The position numbers were made by a program, and so were the translations under genes. 5,572 bases of DNA, from contig JBIOWF010000351.1 in the NCBI GenBank assembly GCA_044868295.1, forward strand, positions 1 through 5,572, given 5' to 3'. The notes beneath the pieces were generated by a model that saw only the letters and a list, made by a program, of their open reading frames with translations, was not told the DNA's origin and did not search any database. Origin of the DNA: JBIOWF01 sp044868295 (GTDB lineage Bacteria; Actinomycetota; Actinomycetes; Streptosporangiales; Streptosporangiaceae). This document shows, one piece after another, positions 1 through 5,572 of the stretch (within the stretch, counting starts at the first letter, position 1; every line of letters begins with the position of its first letter).

Positions 1-1023
1 CGCGCGGCGGTCGCGGAGCTCGGTGAGAAGCCCTTCAGGGCCGACCAGCTCTCGCGGCACTACTTCGCGAAGCTCACCGGCTCGGCGGACCAGATGACGG
101 ATCTTCCGGGCGAGACCCGGGAGCGGCTCGTGTCGCAGCTGATGCCGTCCCTGCTGACCTCCGTGCGCGAGATCACCTGTGACGGCGGCACGACCCGCAA
201 GACGCTGTGGAGGCTGTTCGACGGCTCCCTCGTCGAGTCGGTGCTCATGCGCTATCCCGACCGGGTCACGATGTGCGTCTCCTCGCAGGCCGGCTGCGGC
301 ATGAACTGCCCCTTCTGTGCCACCGGTCAGGCGGGCCTGACCCGGAACATGTCAACGGCGGAGATCGTCGAGCAGGTTGTCGCCGGGGCTCGTGCGCTGG
401 CCGCCGGCGAGGTCCCGGGCGGTCCAGGCCGCGTCAACAACGTCGTTTTCATGGGCATGGGCGAGCCGATGGCCAACTACAAGGCCGTGATCGGCGCGGT
501 CCGCCGCCTCGTCGACCCCGCGCCCGATGGTCTCGGCATCTCGGCGCGCGGCGTGACCGTCTCGACCGTCGGCCTGGTTCCCGCCATCGAGAAGCTCTCG
601 AACGAGGGGCTGCCGGTGACGCTCGCCGTCTCCCTGCACGCCCCCGACGACGAGCTGCGCGACACGCTCGTGCCGATCAACACCCGGTGGAAGGTCGCCG
701 AGGTGCTCGACGCGGCCTGGAACTACGCGGCGAAGACGAAACGCCGTGTCTCCATCGAGTACGCGCTGATCAAGGACATCAACGACCACGAGTGGCGGGC
801 CGATCTCCTCGGCCGCCTGCTCAAGGGCAGGCTCGTGCACGTCAACCTGATCCCGTTGAACCCCACGCCGGGTTCCAAGTGGACGGCCTCGCGTCCCGAG
901 GACGAGCGTGCCTTCGTCCGGCGCCTGGAGTCGCACGGCGTCGCGGTCACCGTACGCGACACTCGTGGCCGCGAGATCGACGGCGCCTGCGGCCAGCTCG
1001 CCGCCGCGACCCCCGAGTCCTGA
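1..1023 (+). CDS. rlmN: RlmN, 23S rRNA adenine-C2 methyltransferase, 5' end missing
   Basis: This is the C-terminal 340 residues of the cytoplasmic radical-SAM enzyme that methylates C2 of A2503 in 23S rRNA; the E. coli enzyme also acts on A37 of some tRNAs. The frame is open from base 1, so the start lies upstream; by family length perhaps 20-40 residues are missing. The ATG at 94 is internal, because coding similarity continues before it (PFRADQLSRHYFAKL). The CxxxCxxC cluster motif (CGMNCPFC) has its cysteines at 295, 307 and 316. The catalytic pair matching E. coli C118 and C355 is at 274 (MCVSSQAGC) and 988 (GACGQL). GMGEP at 454-468 is the SAM-binding glycine motif. The Cfr paralogue is unlikely, given the RlmN-like sequence throughout and the housekeeping codon use. 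The gene converges with the tetR gene. Nothing in the sequence shows how it is regulated. Confidence 0.96.
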   Translation, partial: RAAVAELGEKPFRADQLSRHYFAKLTGSADQMTDLPGETRERLVSQLMPSLLTSVREITCDGGTTRKTLWRLFDGSLVESVLMRYPDRVTMCVSSQAGCGMNCPFCATGQAGLTRNMSTAEIVEQVVAGARALAAGEVPGGPGRVNNVVFMGMGEPMANYKAVIGAVRRLVDPAPDGLGISARGVTVSTVGLVPAIEKLSNEGLPVTLAVSLHAPDDELRDTLVPINTRWKVAEVLDAAWNYAAKTKRRVSIEYALIKDINDHEWRADLLGRLLKGRLVHVNLIPLNPTPGSKWTASRPEDERAFVRRLESHGVAVTVRDTRGREIDGACGQLAAATPES

Positions 1024-1046
1024 ACCCGGTACGGCTGCCGCCGACG

Positions 1047-1066
1047 GGCCGAGCACGAACTCGGTC
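1047..1066. terminator. Weak hairpin after rlmN, possible terminator
   Basis: GGCCGAG (1047-1053) pairs with CTCGGTC (1060-1066) around a 6-nt loop, with one G-U pair. No T tract follows, so if it terminates rlmN it would be of the U-poor kind often proposed in actinomycetes. It sits 24 bp after the rlmN stop. A short hairpin in high-GC DNA is easily fortuitous. Confidence 0.3.
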
Positions 1067-1098
1067 GACGCCGACAGCGACCCCGAGTCTGATTCCCT

Positions 1099-1121
1099 GT
1101 ACGGCTGAACTCTGCCCGTAC
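1099..1121. terminator. Second weak hairpin between convergent genes
   Basis: GTACGG (1099-1104) pairs with CCGTAC (1116-1121) across an 11-nt loop, and two further pairs are possible if one C is bulged. It lies 10 bp beyond the end of the minus-strand tetR gene and could work on transcripts from either side. There is no T tract on either strand. Confidence 0.25.
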
Positions 1122-1131
1122 CGCGCGTCCC

Positions 1132-1716
1132 TCAGGAGGCGCGGCTTTCAAGGGCGGTGACGATGAGGTCGACGGCGTGCTCAAAGGTGCTGTCGGCGTC
1201 CGACGCTCCGGCGAGTTCGGCGAGTTCGGCGAGTTCGGCGAGGACCCCGCTGGTCTCGGCGATGAGGAACCCGGAGACGAAGGTGTACAGCACCTTGCGG
1301 GTGGAGACCAGTTCCTCGGCGGGGATCCCGGCGGCGACGAGGATCCGGTTGAGCACCGTCCACAGTTTGCCCTCTTGGCCGATCAGGGCCGGGTTGCCGT
1401 TGGCGTAGTCCCAGAGGGACGGATGGGACCGCGCGAGGGAGCGGTAGGCGTGGGCCAGCGCGCGTAGCTGGTCCTGCCACGGGGTGCCGTCGTCGGCGGG
1501 CAGCCGCAGCCGTGAGCTGGAGAGGGCGCACATCCCGCGCAGCAGCGCCGTCTTGTTCTCCACGTGGTGGTAGAGCGACATGGGGTTGACGTCGAGCTCG
1601 GCCGCCAGTTTGCGCATGGACAGCCCGTCCACCCCGGAGGCGTCCACCAGGCGCAGCGCGGTCGTGTAGATCTCCTCGGATGTCAGGGGCCGCCCCCTGT
1701 GCGCACTCACTGCCAT
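1132..1716 (-). CDS. TetR-family repressor, divergent from the P450
   Basis: This 194-residue protein has the usual TetR length. Residues 12-62 form the DNA-binding domain: helix 1 at about 13-27, then the helix-turn-helix LSMRKLAAELDVNPMSLYHHV (about 32-52) with the typical SLYHHVENK recognition end. Residues 70-190 form a helical ligand and dimer domain resembling the TetR_C type (PF02909, by eye) rather than that of Bm3R1/FatR. The ATG at 1716 fits the helix 1 spacing. It has no Shine-Dalgarno sequence, and a -10-like TATCAT ends 7 bp upstream, so the mRNA may be leaderless. One operator palindrome overlaps the start codon, which argues for autorepression. The divergent layout makes the P450 gene the likely main target. 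Ligand unknown; a fatty acid or other P450 substrate is a guess. Residues 159-168 (LAELAELAEL) come from a 9-bp tandem repeat. Confidence 0.93.
   Translation of the reverse strand: MAVSAHRGRPLTSEEIYTTALRLVDASGVDGLSMRKLAAELDVNPMSLYHHVENKTALLRGMCALSSSRLRLPADDGTPWQDQLRALAHAYRSLARSHPSLWDYANGNPALIGQEGKLWTVLNRILVAAGIPAEELVSTRKVLYTFVSGFLIAETSGVLAELAELAELAGASDADSTFEHAVDLIVTALESRAS
1211..1241. repeat. 9-bp tandem repeat inside tetR
   Basis: Three exact copies of GCGAGTTCG (1211-1219, 1220-1228, 1229-1237) are followed by a partial fourth, GCGA. The unit is a multiple of three, so copy changes keep the frame and add or remove one Leu-Ala-Glu triplet in the ligand-domain region around residues 159-168 of the repressor. 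Confidence 0.9.
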
Positions 1717-1726
1717 ACGCCGTATG
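1714..1726. promoter_or_regulatory. TetR operator, left copy
   Basis: CATACGCCGTATG is a perfect 6+1+6 palindrome. Its first three bases are the complement of the tetR ATG, so a bound repressor dimer would sit on the tetR start. It is the exact reverse complement of the right copy; with one more base each, 1713-1726 and 1737-1750 form a 14-bp inverted repeat. Half-sites of this form (ATACG/CGTAT) are common for actinomycete TetR regulators. Assigning it to this regulator is inference from position. Confidence 0.85.
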
Positions 1727-1729
1727 ATA
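1723..1729. promoter_or_regulatory. Overlapping divergent -10-like elements
   Basis: On the plus strand, TATGAT (1723-1728) matches the -10 consensus at five of six positions and would start the P450 transcript near 1735. On the minus strand, TATCAT (1729 down to 1724) would start transcription at about the tetR ATG, giving a leaderless mRNA. I see no good -35 for either direction. Both elements lie at or beside the left operator, which fits joint repression. The TATs are partly forced by the operator itself, so this is moderate evidence. Confidence 0.45.
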
Positions 1730-1736
1730 GGTCAGG

Positions 1737-1749
1737 CATACGGCGTATG
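1737..1749. promoter_or_regulatory. TetR operator, right copy
   Basis: CATACGGCGTATG is a second perfect 6+1+6 palindrome differing from the left copy only at the central base. Centres are 23 bp apart (1720 and 1743), close to two DNA turns, so two dimers could bind on nearly the same face. It lies just downstream of the -10-like TATGAT on the P450 side, where a bound dimer would block initiation or escape. Confidence 0.85.
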
Positions 1750-1769
1750 GCGGTCGTAGTCAGGAGCAC

Positions 1770-1774
1770 AGGAG
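1770..1774 (+). promoter_or_regulatory. Ribosome binding site for the P450 gene
   Basis: AGGAG lies 5 bp before the ATG at 1780. It decides between that start and the in-frame ATG at 1747, which falls inside the right operator and has no Shine-Dalgarno sequence. A start at 1780 also gives an N-terminus of BM3-like length. Confidence 0.8.
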
Positions 1775-1779
1775 TCCCC

Positions 1780-4700
1780 ATGTCGGCAATCCGTTCAGTC
1801 CCCGCCCCCCAAGGCCTGCCATTGGTCGGTAACGCACTCCAAATTCCGGCGGACGCGCCCGCCGCGTTTCTCAACAAGCTCGCCGCGGAGCACGACGAGG
1901 GCATCTACCAGCTCGATCTGCTCGGCCGTAAGGTCCTGTTCGTCTCCGACCCCGACCTGGTCGAGGAACTCTGCGACGAGACGCGGTTCTACAAGGGCAT
2001 CGACCCGCCGCTGTCCATCGTCCGCGACTTCGGCGGTGACGGGCTGTTCACCGCCCGCCACGATGAGCCGGTCTGGGGGCACGCGCACCGCATCCTGATG
2101 CCCGCCTTCAGCCAGCGGTCCATGAAGGCATACTTCCCGCAGATGCTGGAGGTGGCGCAGGCGCTCGTCGCCAAATGGGCGGTCTCGGACGAGGTCAACG
2201 TGCCCAATGACATGACCAGGCTCACGCTCGACACGATCTCCCTCACCGGGTTCGACTACCGGTTCAACTCCTTCGAGTCGCCCGAGTTGCACCCGTTCCT
2301 GCAGGCGATGGCTCGTGCGCTGACCGAGGCGATGCACCGCAACCGGCAGCTCCCCGTGGTCACCAAACTCAAGAAGAAGCAGGAGGAGACATACCGGGCC
2401 GACATCCGGCTCATGCAGGACCTGGTGGACGACGTGATCAGGCAGCGCCGGGCGGCGGGCCGGAGCGACACCAGGGACCTGCTCGGCCTGATGCTGGGGG
2501 CCGCCGACCCGCAGACCGGAGAGCGGCTGTCGGACGAGAACATCCGCAACCAGGTCCTGACATTCCTCATCGCCGGGCACGAGACCACCAGCGGGCTGCT
2601 CTCCTTCGCCCTCTACAACCTGCTGCGCAACCCGCACGTGCTCGCCCGTGCCTACGCCGAGGTGGATCGGCTGCTGCCGGGCGACACCGTCCCCACCTAC
2701 GACACGATCATGAAGCTGGACGTGATCCCGCGGATCCTGGAGGAGACTCTGCGGATCTGGTCCCCGATCCCGGTGTTCGCGGTCAAGTCTGTCGAAGACA
2801 CCACGATCGGCGGCTATCCGGTGCGGAAGGGCCAGACGGCCGCCATCCTCCTGCCACCGCTGCACCGGCATCCCAAGGCGTGGAACCGGCCGGACGAGTT
2901 CGACATCGACCGCTGGCTTCCCTCGGCCAAGGCCGATCATCACCCCGCCGCCTACAAGCCGTTCGGCAACGGTGAACGGGCGTGCATCGGGCGCCAGTTC
3001 GCGCTGACCGAGGCACGGCTGGCCCTGGCCCTGGTCCTGCAGCGGTTCGCGATCTCCGACCCGGACGCCTACCGGATGCGGATCAAGCAGACTCTCACCC
3101 TCAAGCCCGACGCCTTCACGGTCCGGGTCAGGGAGCGCAAGCCGTACGAGAGGGGCGTGGCCGAGACGGTCGAGGTCACGGAGGGGCAGCAGGTGGAGGT
3201 GGCCGTCACGGGAGTCGGCCTCACCGTCGCGTACGGCTCCAACCTCGGCACCTCCGCGGATGTCGCCGAGCGGCTGGCCGAGCGTGCCAGGAGCGCCGGG
3301 TTCGCGATCACGTTGACGACCCTGAACGAGCTCGCCCCGCCCGAGGACGGGGTGCTCGTGGTGATCACCTCCACCTACAACGGCAAGGCCCCCGACAACG
3401 CCCAGAGCTTCGACGCCTTGGACGGGCTCCCTTCCATGGACGGGGTACGGCTCGCGCTCCTCGGCTGCGGCAACACCCAGTGGCCCACCTACCAGGACTT
3501 CCCCCGGCGGGCCTTCGACAAGTTCGTCCGGGCGGGAGCCGTGCCGCTTATCGACCGCGGTGAGGCCGACGCGGACGGCGACTTCGACGGCGACGTCTCG
3601 GCGTGGACCGCCGCGCTCTGGGCCGCCCTGGCGGCGGAGTACGGCACGGCAGCCGCCGAGAGCGGGCCCCGCTACGAGATGGACGTCCTCACCGAGGCCG
3701 ATGTGCGACCCGCGGTCGTCTCCCCGCAGGCGTTCCCGCTGACCGTTCTCTCCAACGAGGAGCTGACCGGCGACCCCGCCGGGCTGTGGGACTTCTCGCT
3801 GGAGGCGCCGCGTCCCGGGGTGCGCTCGATCGTGGCCGAGCTGCCTCCGGGGGCGACCTACACGGCTGGTGACCATCTGGCGGTCTTCGCCAAGAACGAC
3901 CCTGAGTTGGTCGAGTGGGCGCTGCGCTGCCTCCGCGTTCCCCGCGAGCAGGTCGTTCGGCTCCGCGCTCGGGGGACGACCCACCTGCCCGTGGACACTC
4001 CGGTGACGGCGGGGCTTCTGCTGACCGAGTTCGCCGAGCTGCAGGAGGTGGCGACGCGCTCCGATCTCTCGACGCTGGCAGGGCAGACGGAGTGCCCGTG
4101 GACTCGGGGCCGGCTCGCCGACCTGGAGGCCGCCTACGCCGACGAGATCCTCGCCAAGCGCGTCTCGGTGCTCACGCTCCTTGAGCGGTTCCTCGCGATC
4201 ACCCTTCCGCTGCCGGTCTTCCTGGAGATGGCCGGCCCGATCCGGCCGCGCTACTACTCGATCTCCTCCTCGCCGCTGGCCGCCCCCGGCCGGGTCCGGA
4301 TCACCGTCGGCCTGGTGGAGGGGGCCGCCTGGTCGGGCAGCGGCGAGTACCGCGGCATGTGCTCGGCCTACATGGCCGGCCTGCAGCCCGGCGACGTCTT
4401 CTACGGGTACCTGAGGGTTCCGACCCCGCCGTTCCGCCTTCCCGCCGATCCGGAGACCCCGGTGATCCTCGTCGGGCCGGGCACCGGGTTCGCCCCGCTG
4501 CGCGGCTTCCTGGAGGAGCGGGCCCTGGCCGGAGCGACCGGTCCCGTCGAGGTCTTCTGCGGCTGCCGCCATCCCTCGCACGACTGGCTGTACAGCTCGG
4601 AGCTCCGGGACTGGGAGGCGGCCGGGGTCGCCCGCGTGCACACCGCGTTCTCCGCCGTGGCCGGCCACCCCTTCCGCTTCGTCCAGGAGGCGGTCGCCGC

Positions 4701-4893
4701 CGAGGCCGACACGTTGTGGGAGCTGCTGGAGCGGGGCGCGCACGTCTATGTCTGCGGCGACGGGCTCCGCATGGCGCCCGCCGTACGGCAGGCCCTCGCG
4801 ACGATCTACCGGGAGAGGACCGGCGGCGATGCCGAGGAGTGGCTGCGCACTTTGGAAGCAGAGGGCCGCTACCAGCAGGACGTCTTCGCCTGA
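1780..4893 (+). CDS. cyp102: Self-sufficient cytochrome P450/reductase fusion, CYP102 (BM3-like)
   Basis: This soluble 1037-residue monooxygenase carries its own reductase and likely hydroxylates fatty acids or similar chains using O2 and NAD(P)H; BM3 has about 1048 residues. Heme domain, about 1-458: I-helix AGHETTS (265-271, T269 = BM3 T268), ExxR at 322-325, heme loop FGNGERACIG with ligand C402. R50 and F90 match BM3 R47 and F87. Linker about 459-480. FMN flavodoxin, about 481-625: YGSNLGT (485-491), Y533 and W568 as flavin-stacking residues. FAD and connecting domain, about 630-885: RYYSISSS (824-831). Nicotinamide domain: GPGTG (899-903), CGDG (992-995). Odd points: the NADPH 2'-phosphate site reads A959, F965, F967 where BM3 has R966, K972, Y974, and the C-terminal Trp is F1036. 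The pocket also differs (F54, G85, N188, I330, V332). The CYP102 family is clear; subfamily and substrate are not. Probably repressed by the divergent TetR. Confidence 0.96.
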   Translation: MSAIRSVPAPQGLPLVGNALQIPADAPAAFLNKLAAEHDEGIYQLDLLGRKVLFVSDPDLVEELCDETRFYKGIDPPLSIVRDFGGDGLFTARHDEPVWGHAHRILMPAFSQRSMKAYFPQMLEVAQALVAKWAVSDEVNVPNDMTRLTLDTISLTGFDYRFNSFESPELHPFLQAMARALTEAMHRNRQLPVVTKLKKKQEETYRADIRLMQDLVDDVIRQRRAAGRSDTRDLLGLMLGAADPQTGERLSDENIRNQVLTFLIAGHETTSGLLSFALYNLLRNPHVLARAYAEVDRLLPGDTVPTYDTIMKLDVIPRILEETLRIWSPIPVFAVKSVEDTTIGGYPVRKGQTAAILLPPLHRHPKAWNRPDEFDIDRWLPSAKADHHPAAYKPFGNGERACIGRQFALTEARLALALVLQRFAISDPDAYRMRIKQTLTLKPDAFTVRVRERKPYERGVAETVEVTEGQQVEVAVTGVGLTVAYGSNLGTSADVAERLAERARSAGFAITLTTLNELAPPEDGVLVVITSTYNGKAPDNAQSFDALDGLPSMDGVRLALLGCGNTQWPTYQDFPRRAFDKFVRAGAVPLIDRGEADADGDFDGDVSAWTAALWAALAAEYGTAAAESGPRYEMDVLTEADVRPAVVSPQAFPLTVLSNEELTGDPAGLWDFSLEAPRPGVRSIVAELPPGATYTAGDHLAVFAKNDPELVEWALRCLRVPREQVVRLRARGTTHLPVDTPVTAGLLLTEFAELQEVATRSDLSTLAGQTECPWTRGRLADLEAAYADEILAKRVSVLTLLERFLAITLPLPVFLEMAGPIRPRYYSISSSPLAAPGRVRITVGLVEGAAWSGSGEYRGMCSAYMAGLQPGDVFYGYLRVPTPPFRLPADPETPVILVGPGTGFAPLRGFLEERALAGATGPVEVFCGCRHPSHDWLYSSELRDWEAAGVARVHTAFSAVAGHPFRFVQEAVAAEADTLWELLERGAHVYVCGDGLRMAPAVRQALATIYRERTGGDAEEWLRTLEAEGRYQQDVFA

Positions 4894-4907
4894 CCGCTTT
4901 TTCGGTC
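4892..4907 (+). terminator. Small hairpin at the P450 stop codon
   Basis: GACCG (4892-4896) pairs with CGGTC (4903-4907). The loop holds the T run (CTTTTT), and no T tract follows the stem, so it does not fit the usual intrinsic terminator layout. It begins inside the stop codon. I list it because it is the only hairpin right after the gene. The 159 bp from 4894 to 5052 otherwise hold only GC-rich sequence and a weak 5-bp hairpin at 5021-5034. Confidence 0.2.
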
Positions 4908-5052
4908 TCAGGTGGGCGCCTGGGCCGCGTTGATCGCCGACCTGGTACGGCACTGGAGGCACGTCCCGGCTGCCGGAGCGTAGGGCTTTCGCGCCGGGCC
5001 GGGGCTTCGGGTACGGCTTCGCCCGGGAGCGGGCATGGCTCTCGCGCCGGGG

Positions 5053-5262
5053 CTACGGGCGGGCGCGGCGGAGCCACGTGTATGCGAGGAGCCCGGCCCC
5101 GCACCACGCGAGCGTGGCGAGGACGATGGCCGGGAACCGGTCGGGAAGCTCGCCATGGCTCGCCGCCCTCATCCAGGTCATGACGGGCACGGTCAGCCAT
5201 GCACTGGAGGCGCTGACGAGCAGGATGGCGATGTAGCCGCTCACCAGGGCGATGATCGACAC
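5053..5262 (-). CDS. Small two-helix membrane protein, possibly the end of a broken gene
   Basis: I do not recognise this protein. From a GTG at 5262 it would have 69 residues: a hydrophobic helix at about 2-27 (IIALVSGYIAILLVSASSAW), a short polar loop with RAASHGELPDR, a second helix at about 44-61, and a basic end (WLRRARP). An alternative GTG lies at 5244. Neither has a convincing Shine-Dalgarno sequence. The frame stays open upstream to about 5547, but there its translation is Arg/Gly-rich and is plainly the wrong frame of the transposase remnant. The original gene may therefore have been longer and lost its 5' part when mobile DNA joined at about 5265-5286. It converges on the P450 gene with a 159-bp gap. 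That it is a membrane-type sequence is well supported; that it is an intact gene is not. Confidence 0.5.
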   Translation of the reverse strand: MSIIALVSGYIAILLVSASSAWLTVPVMTWMRAASHGELPDRFPAIVLATLAWCGAGLLAYTWLRRARP

Positions 5263-5572
5263 TGCCGGATGGCGGCGTCTCCACTGCGTTTGCCCGCCAG
5301 CGGGATGCCCACGCTGACCTGTCTGCCGGCCAGCCCCACCAGCCCGCAGTTGTTGACCATCCGATCGACCTCGACGACGGCATCGACCGCCGGCGGGCCC
5401 GCGGGCAGCGCACGGATCGGAGAAGGGCGTCCCGGCCGTCCGCCAGCCGCCATCAGCTTGGCCAACTCGCTGCTGGTGAGCGTCACCGGATGGGTCTTGA
5501 CCAGCGTGTCGCCGACGAAGACGTGCATGGTGGTCGCGCTGGCCCACACCGTGACCGTCTGCCCCGCCCCCA
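5241..5572 (-). pseudogene. C-terminal remnant of an integrase-type (IS481-like) transposase
   Basis: The frame is open from the window edge at 5572 and reads GAGQTVTVWASATTMHVFVG, then after a Pro/Ala-rich spacer VVEVDRMVNNCGLVGLAGRQV and VGIPLAGKR. From memory, this pattern of two small beta-rich repeats (GxVxLAGRQVxVGxxLAGxxVTV) joined by a proline-rich linker is the C-terminal tail of actinomycete integrase-core transposases of the IS481 type. The second repeat stops after AGKR (about 5286), where its VTV strand should follow, and the frame ends at 5241 in unrelated sequence. The 3' end is therefore lost. The catalytic DDE core, if present, lies beyond the window. The GTG at 5549 is internal and not a real start. 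I see no terminal inverted repeat at the break. The exact IS family is uncertain. Confidence 0.7.

Noticed and set aside
1029..1107. Direct repeat GTACGGCTG at 1029-1037 and 1099-1107
   Set aside because: At nine bases and two copies in GC-rich intergenic DNA it has no element between the copies that would suggest an attachment site or target duplication.
207..1160. 317-codon plus-strand frame overlapping rlmN
   Set aside because: It has an Arg-rich composition and is out of frame with clear RlmN motifs, so it is a GC-driven shadow.
1795..4962. Antisense open frame of about 1055 codons across the whole P450 gene
   Set aside because: Such long antisense frames are usual opposite a GC-rich actinomycete gene. 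The translation is Arg/Gly/Pro-rich with no recognisable domain, while the plus strand encodes a clear CYP102.
4989..5050. Near-repeats TCGCGCCGG (4989-4997 and 5042-5050) and GGCTTCG copies between them
   Set aside because: They are short and GC-biased with no regular spacing; they could be decayed repeat debris but do not support a named element.
4301..5413. 370-codon minus-strand frame overlapping the P450 end and the right-hand region
   Set aside because: It is extremely Arg/Pro-rich, crosses unrelated features, and lies antisense to the conserved reductase domain.
5053..5547. A single 164-residue membrane protein starting near 5547
   Set aside because: The first 95 or so residues are Arg/Gly-rich and antiparallel in quality to the good transposase frame on the same strand, so only the last 69 residues look like real protein.

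Overview
The window is high-GC DNA (third codon positions almost all G or C) with the gene style of an actinomycete. A member of the Streptosporangiales or a related group is a guess; nothing here fixes the genus. It holds one complete, coherent unit: a divergent regulator/enzyme pair. A housekeeping gene end lies on its left and mobile-element debris on its right.

Left (1-1023): the 3' end of rlmN, the radical-SAM 23S rRNA (and tRNA) adenine-C2 methyltransferase, cut by the window edge. A 108-bp gap follows with two weak hairpins, where rlmN converges with the next gene.

Centre (1132-4893): a TetR-family repressor gene on the minus strand and, divergent from it, a 1037-residue self-sufficient cytochrome P450 of the CYP102 (P450 BM3-like) type: heme domain, FMN flavodoxin and FAD/NADPH-type reductase in one chain. 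The 63-bp divergent promoter carries two copies of the perfect palindrome CATACGNCGTATG. They lie 23 bp centre to centre and flank overlapping outward-facing -10-like elements. The natural reading is that the TetR protein represses both genes and releases on binding a small molecule, probably a substrate or analogue of the P450. Bacillus CYP102 genes also have TetR-family repressors nearby, but the C-terminal ligand domain here looks like a different type.

The most notable point is in the reductase. Residues that bind the NADPH 2'-phosphate in BM3 (R966, K972, Y974) are Ala, Phe and Phe here, and the FAD-stacking W1046 is Phe. This suggests a relaxed or NADH-leaning coenzyme preference. The substrate pocket also differs (Y51F, A74P, A82G, L188N, A328I, A330V in BM3 numbering), while R47, F87, T268, F393 and C400 are kept.

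Right (4894-5572): 159 bp without a gene, then on the minus strand a roughly 69-residue two-helix membrane ORF, probably the end of a broken gene. It abuts the C-terminal remnant of an integrase-type (IS481-like) transposase that runs off the window. I saw no RNA genes, CRISPR array, defence system or wholly new system.
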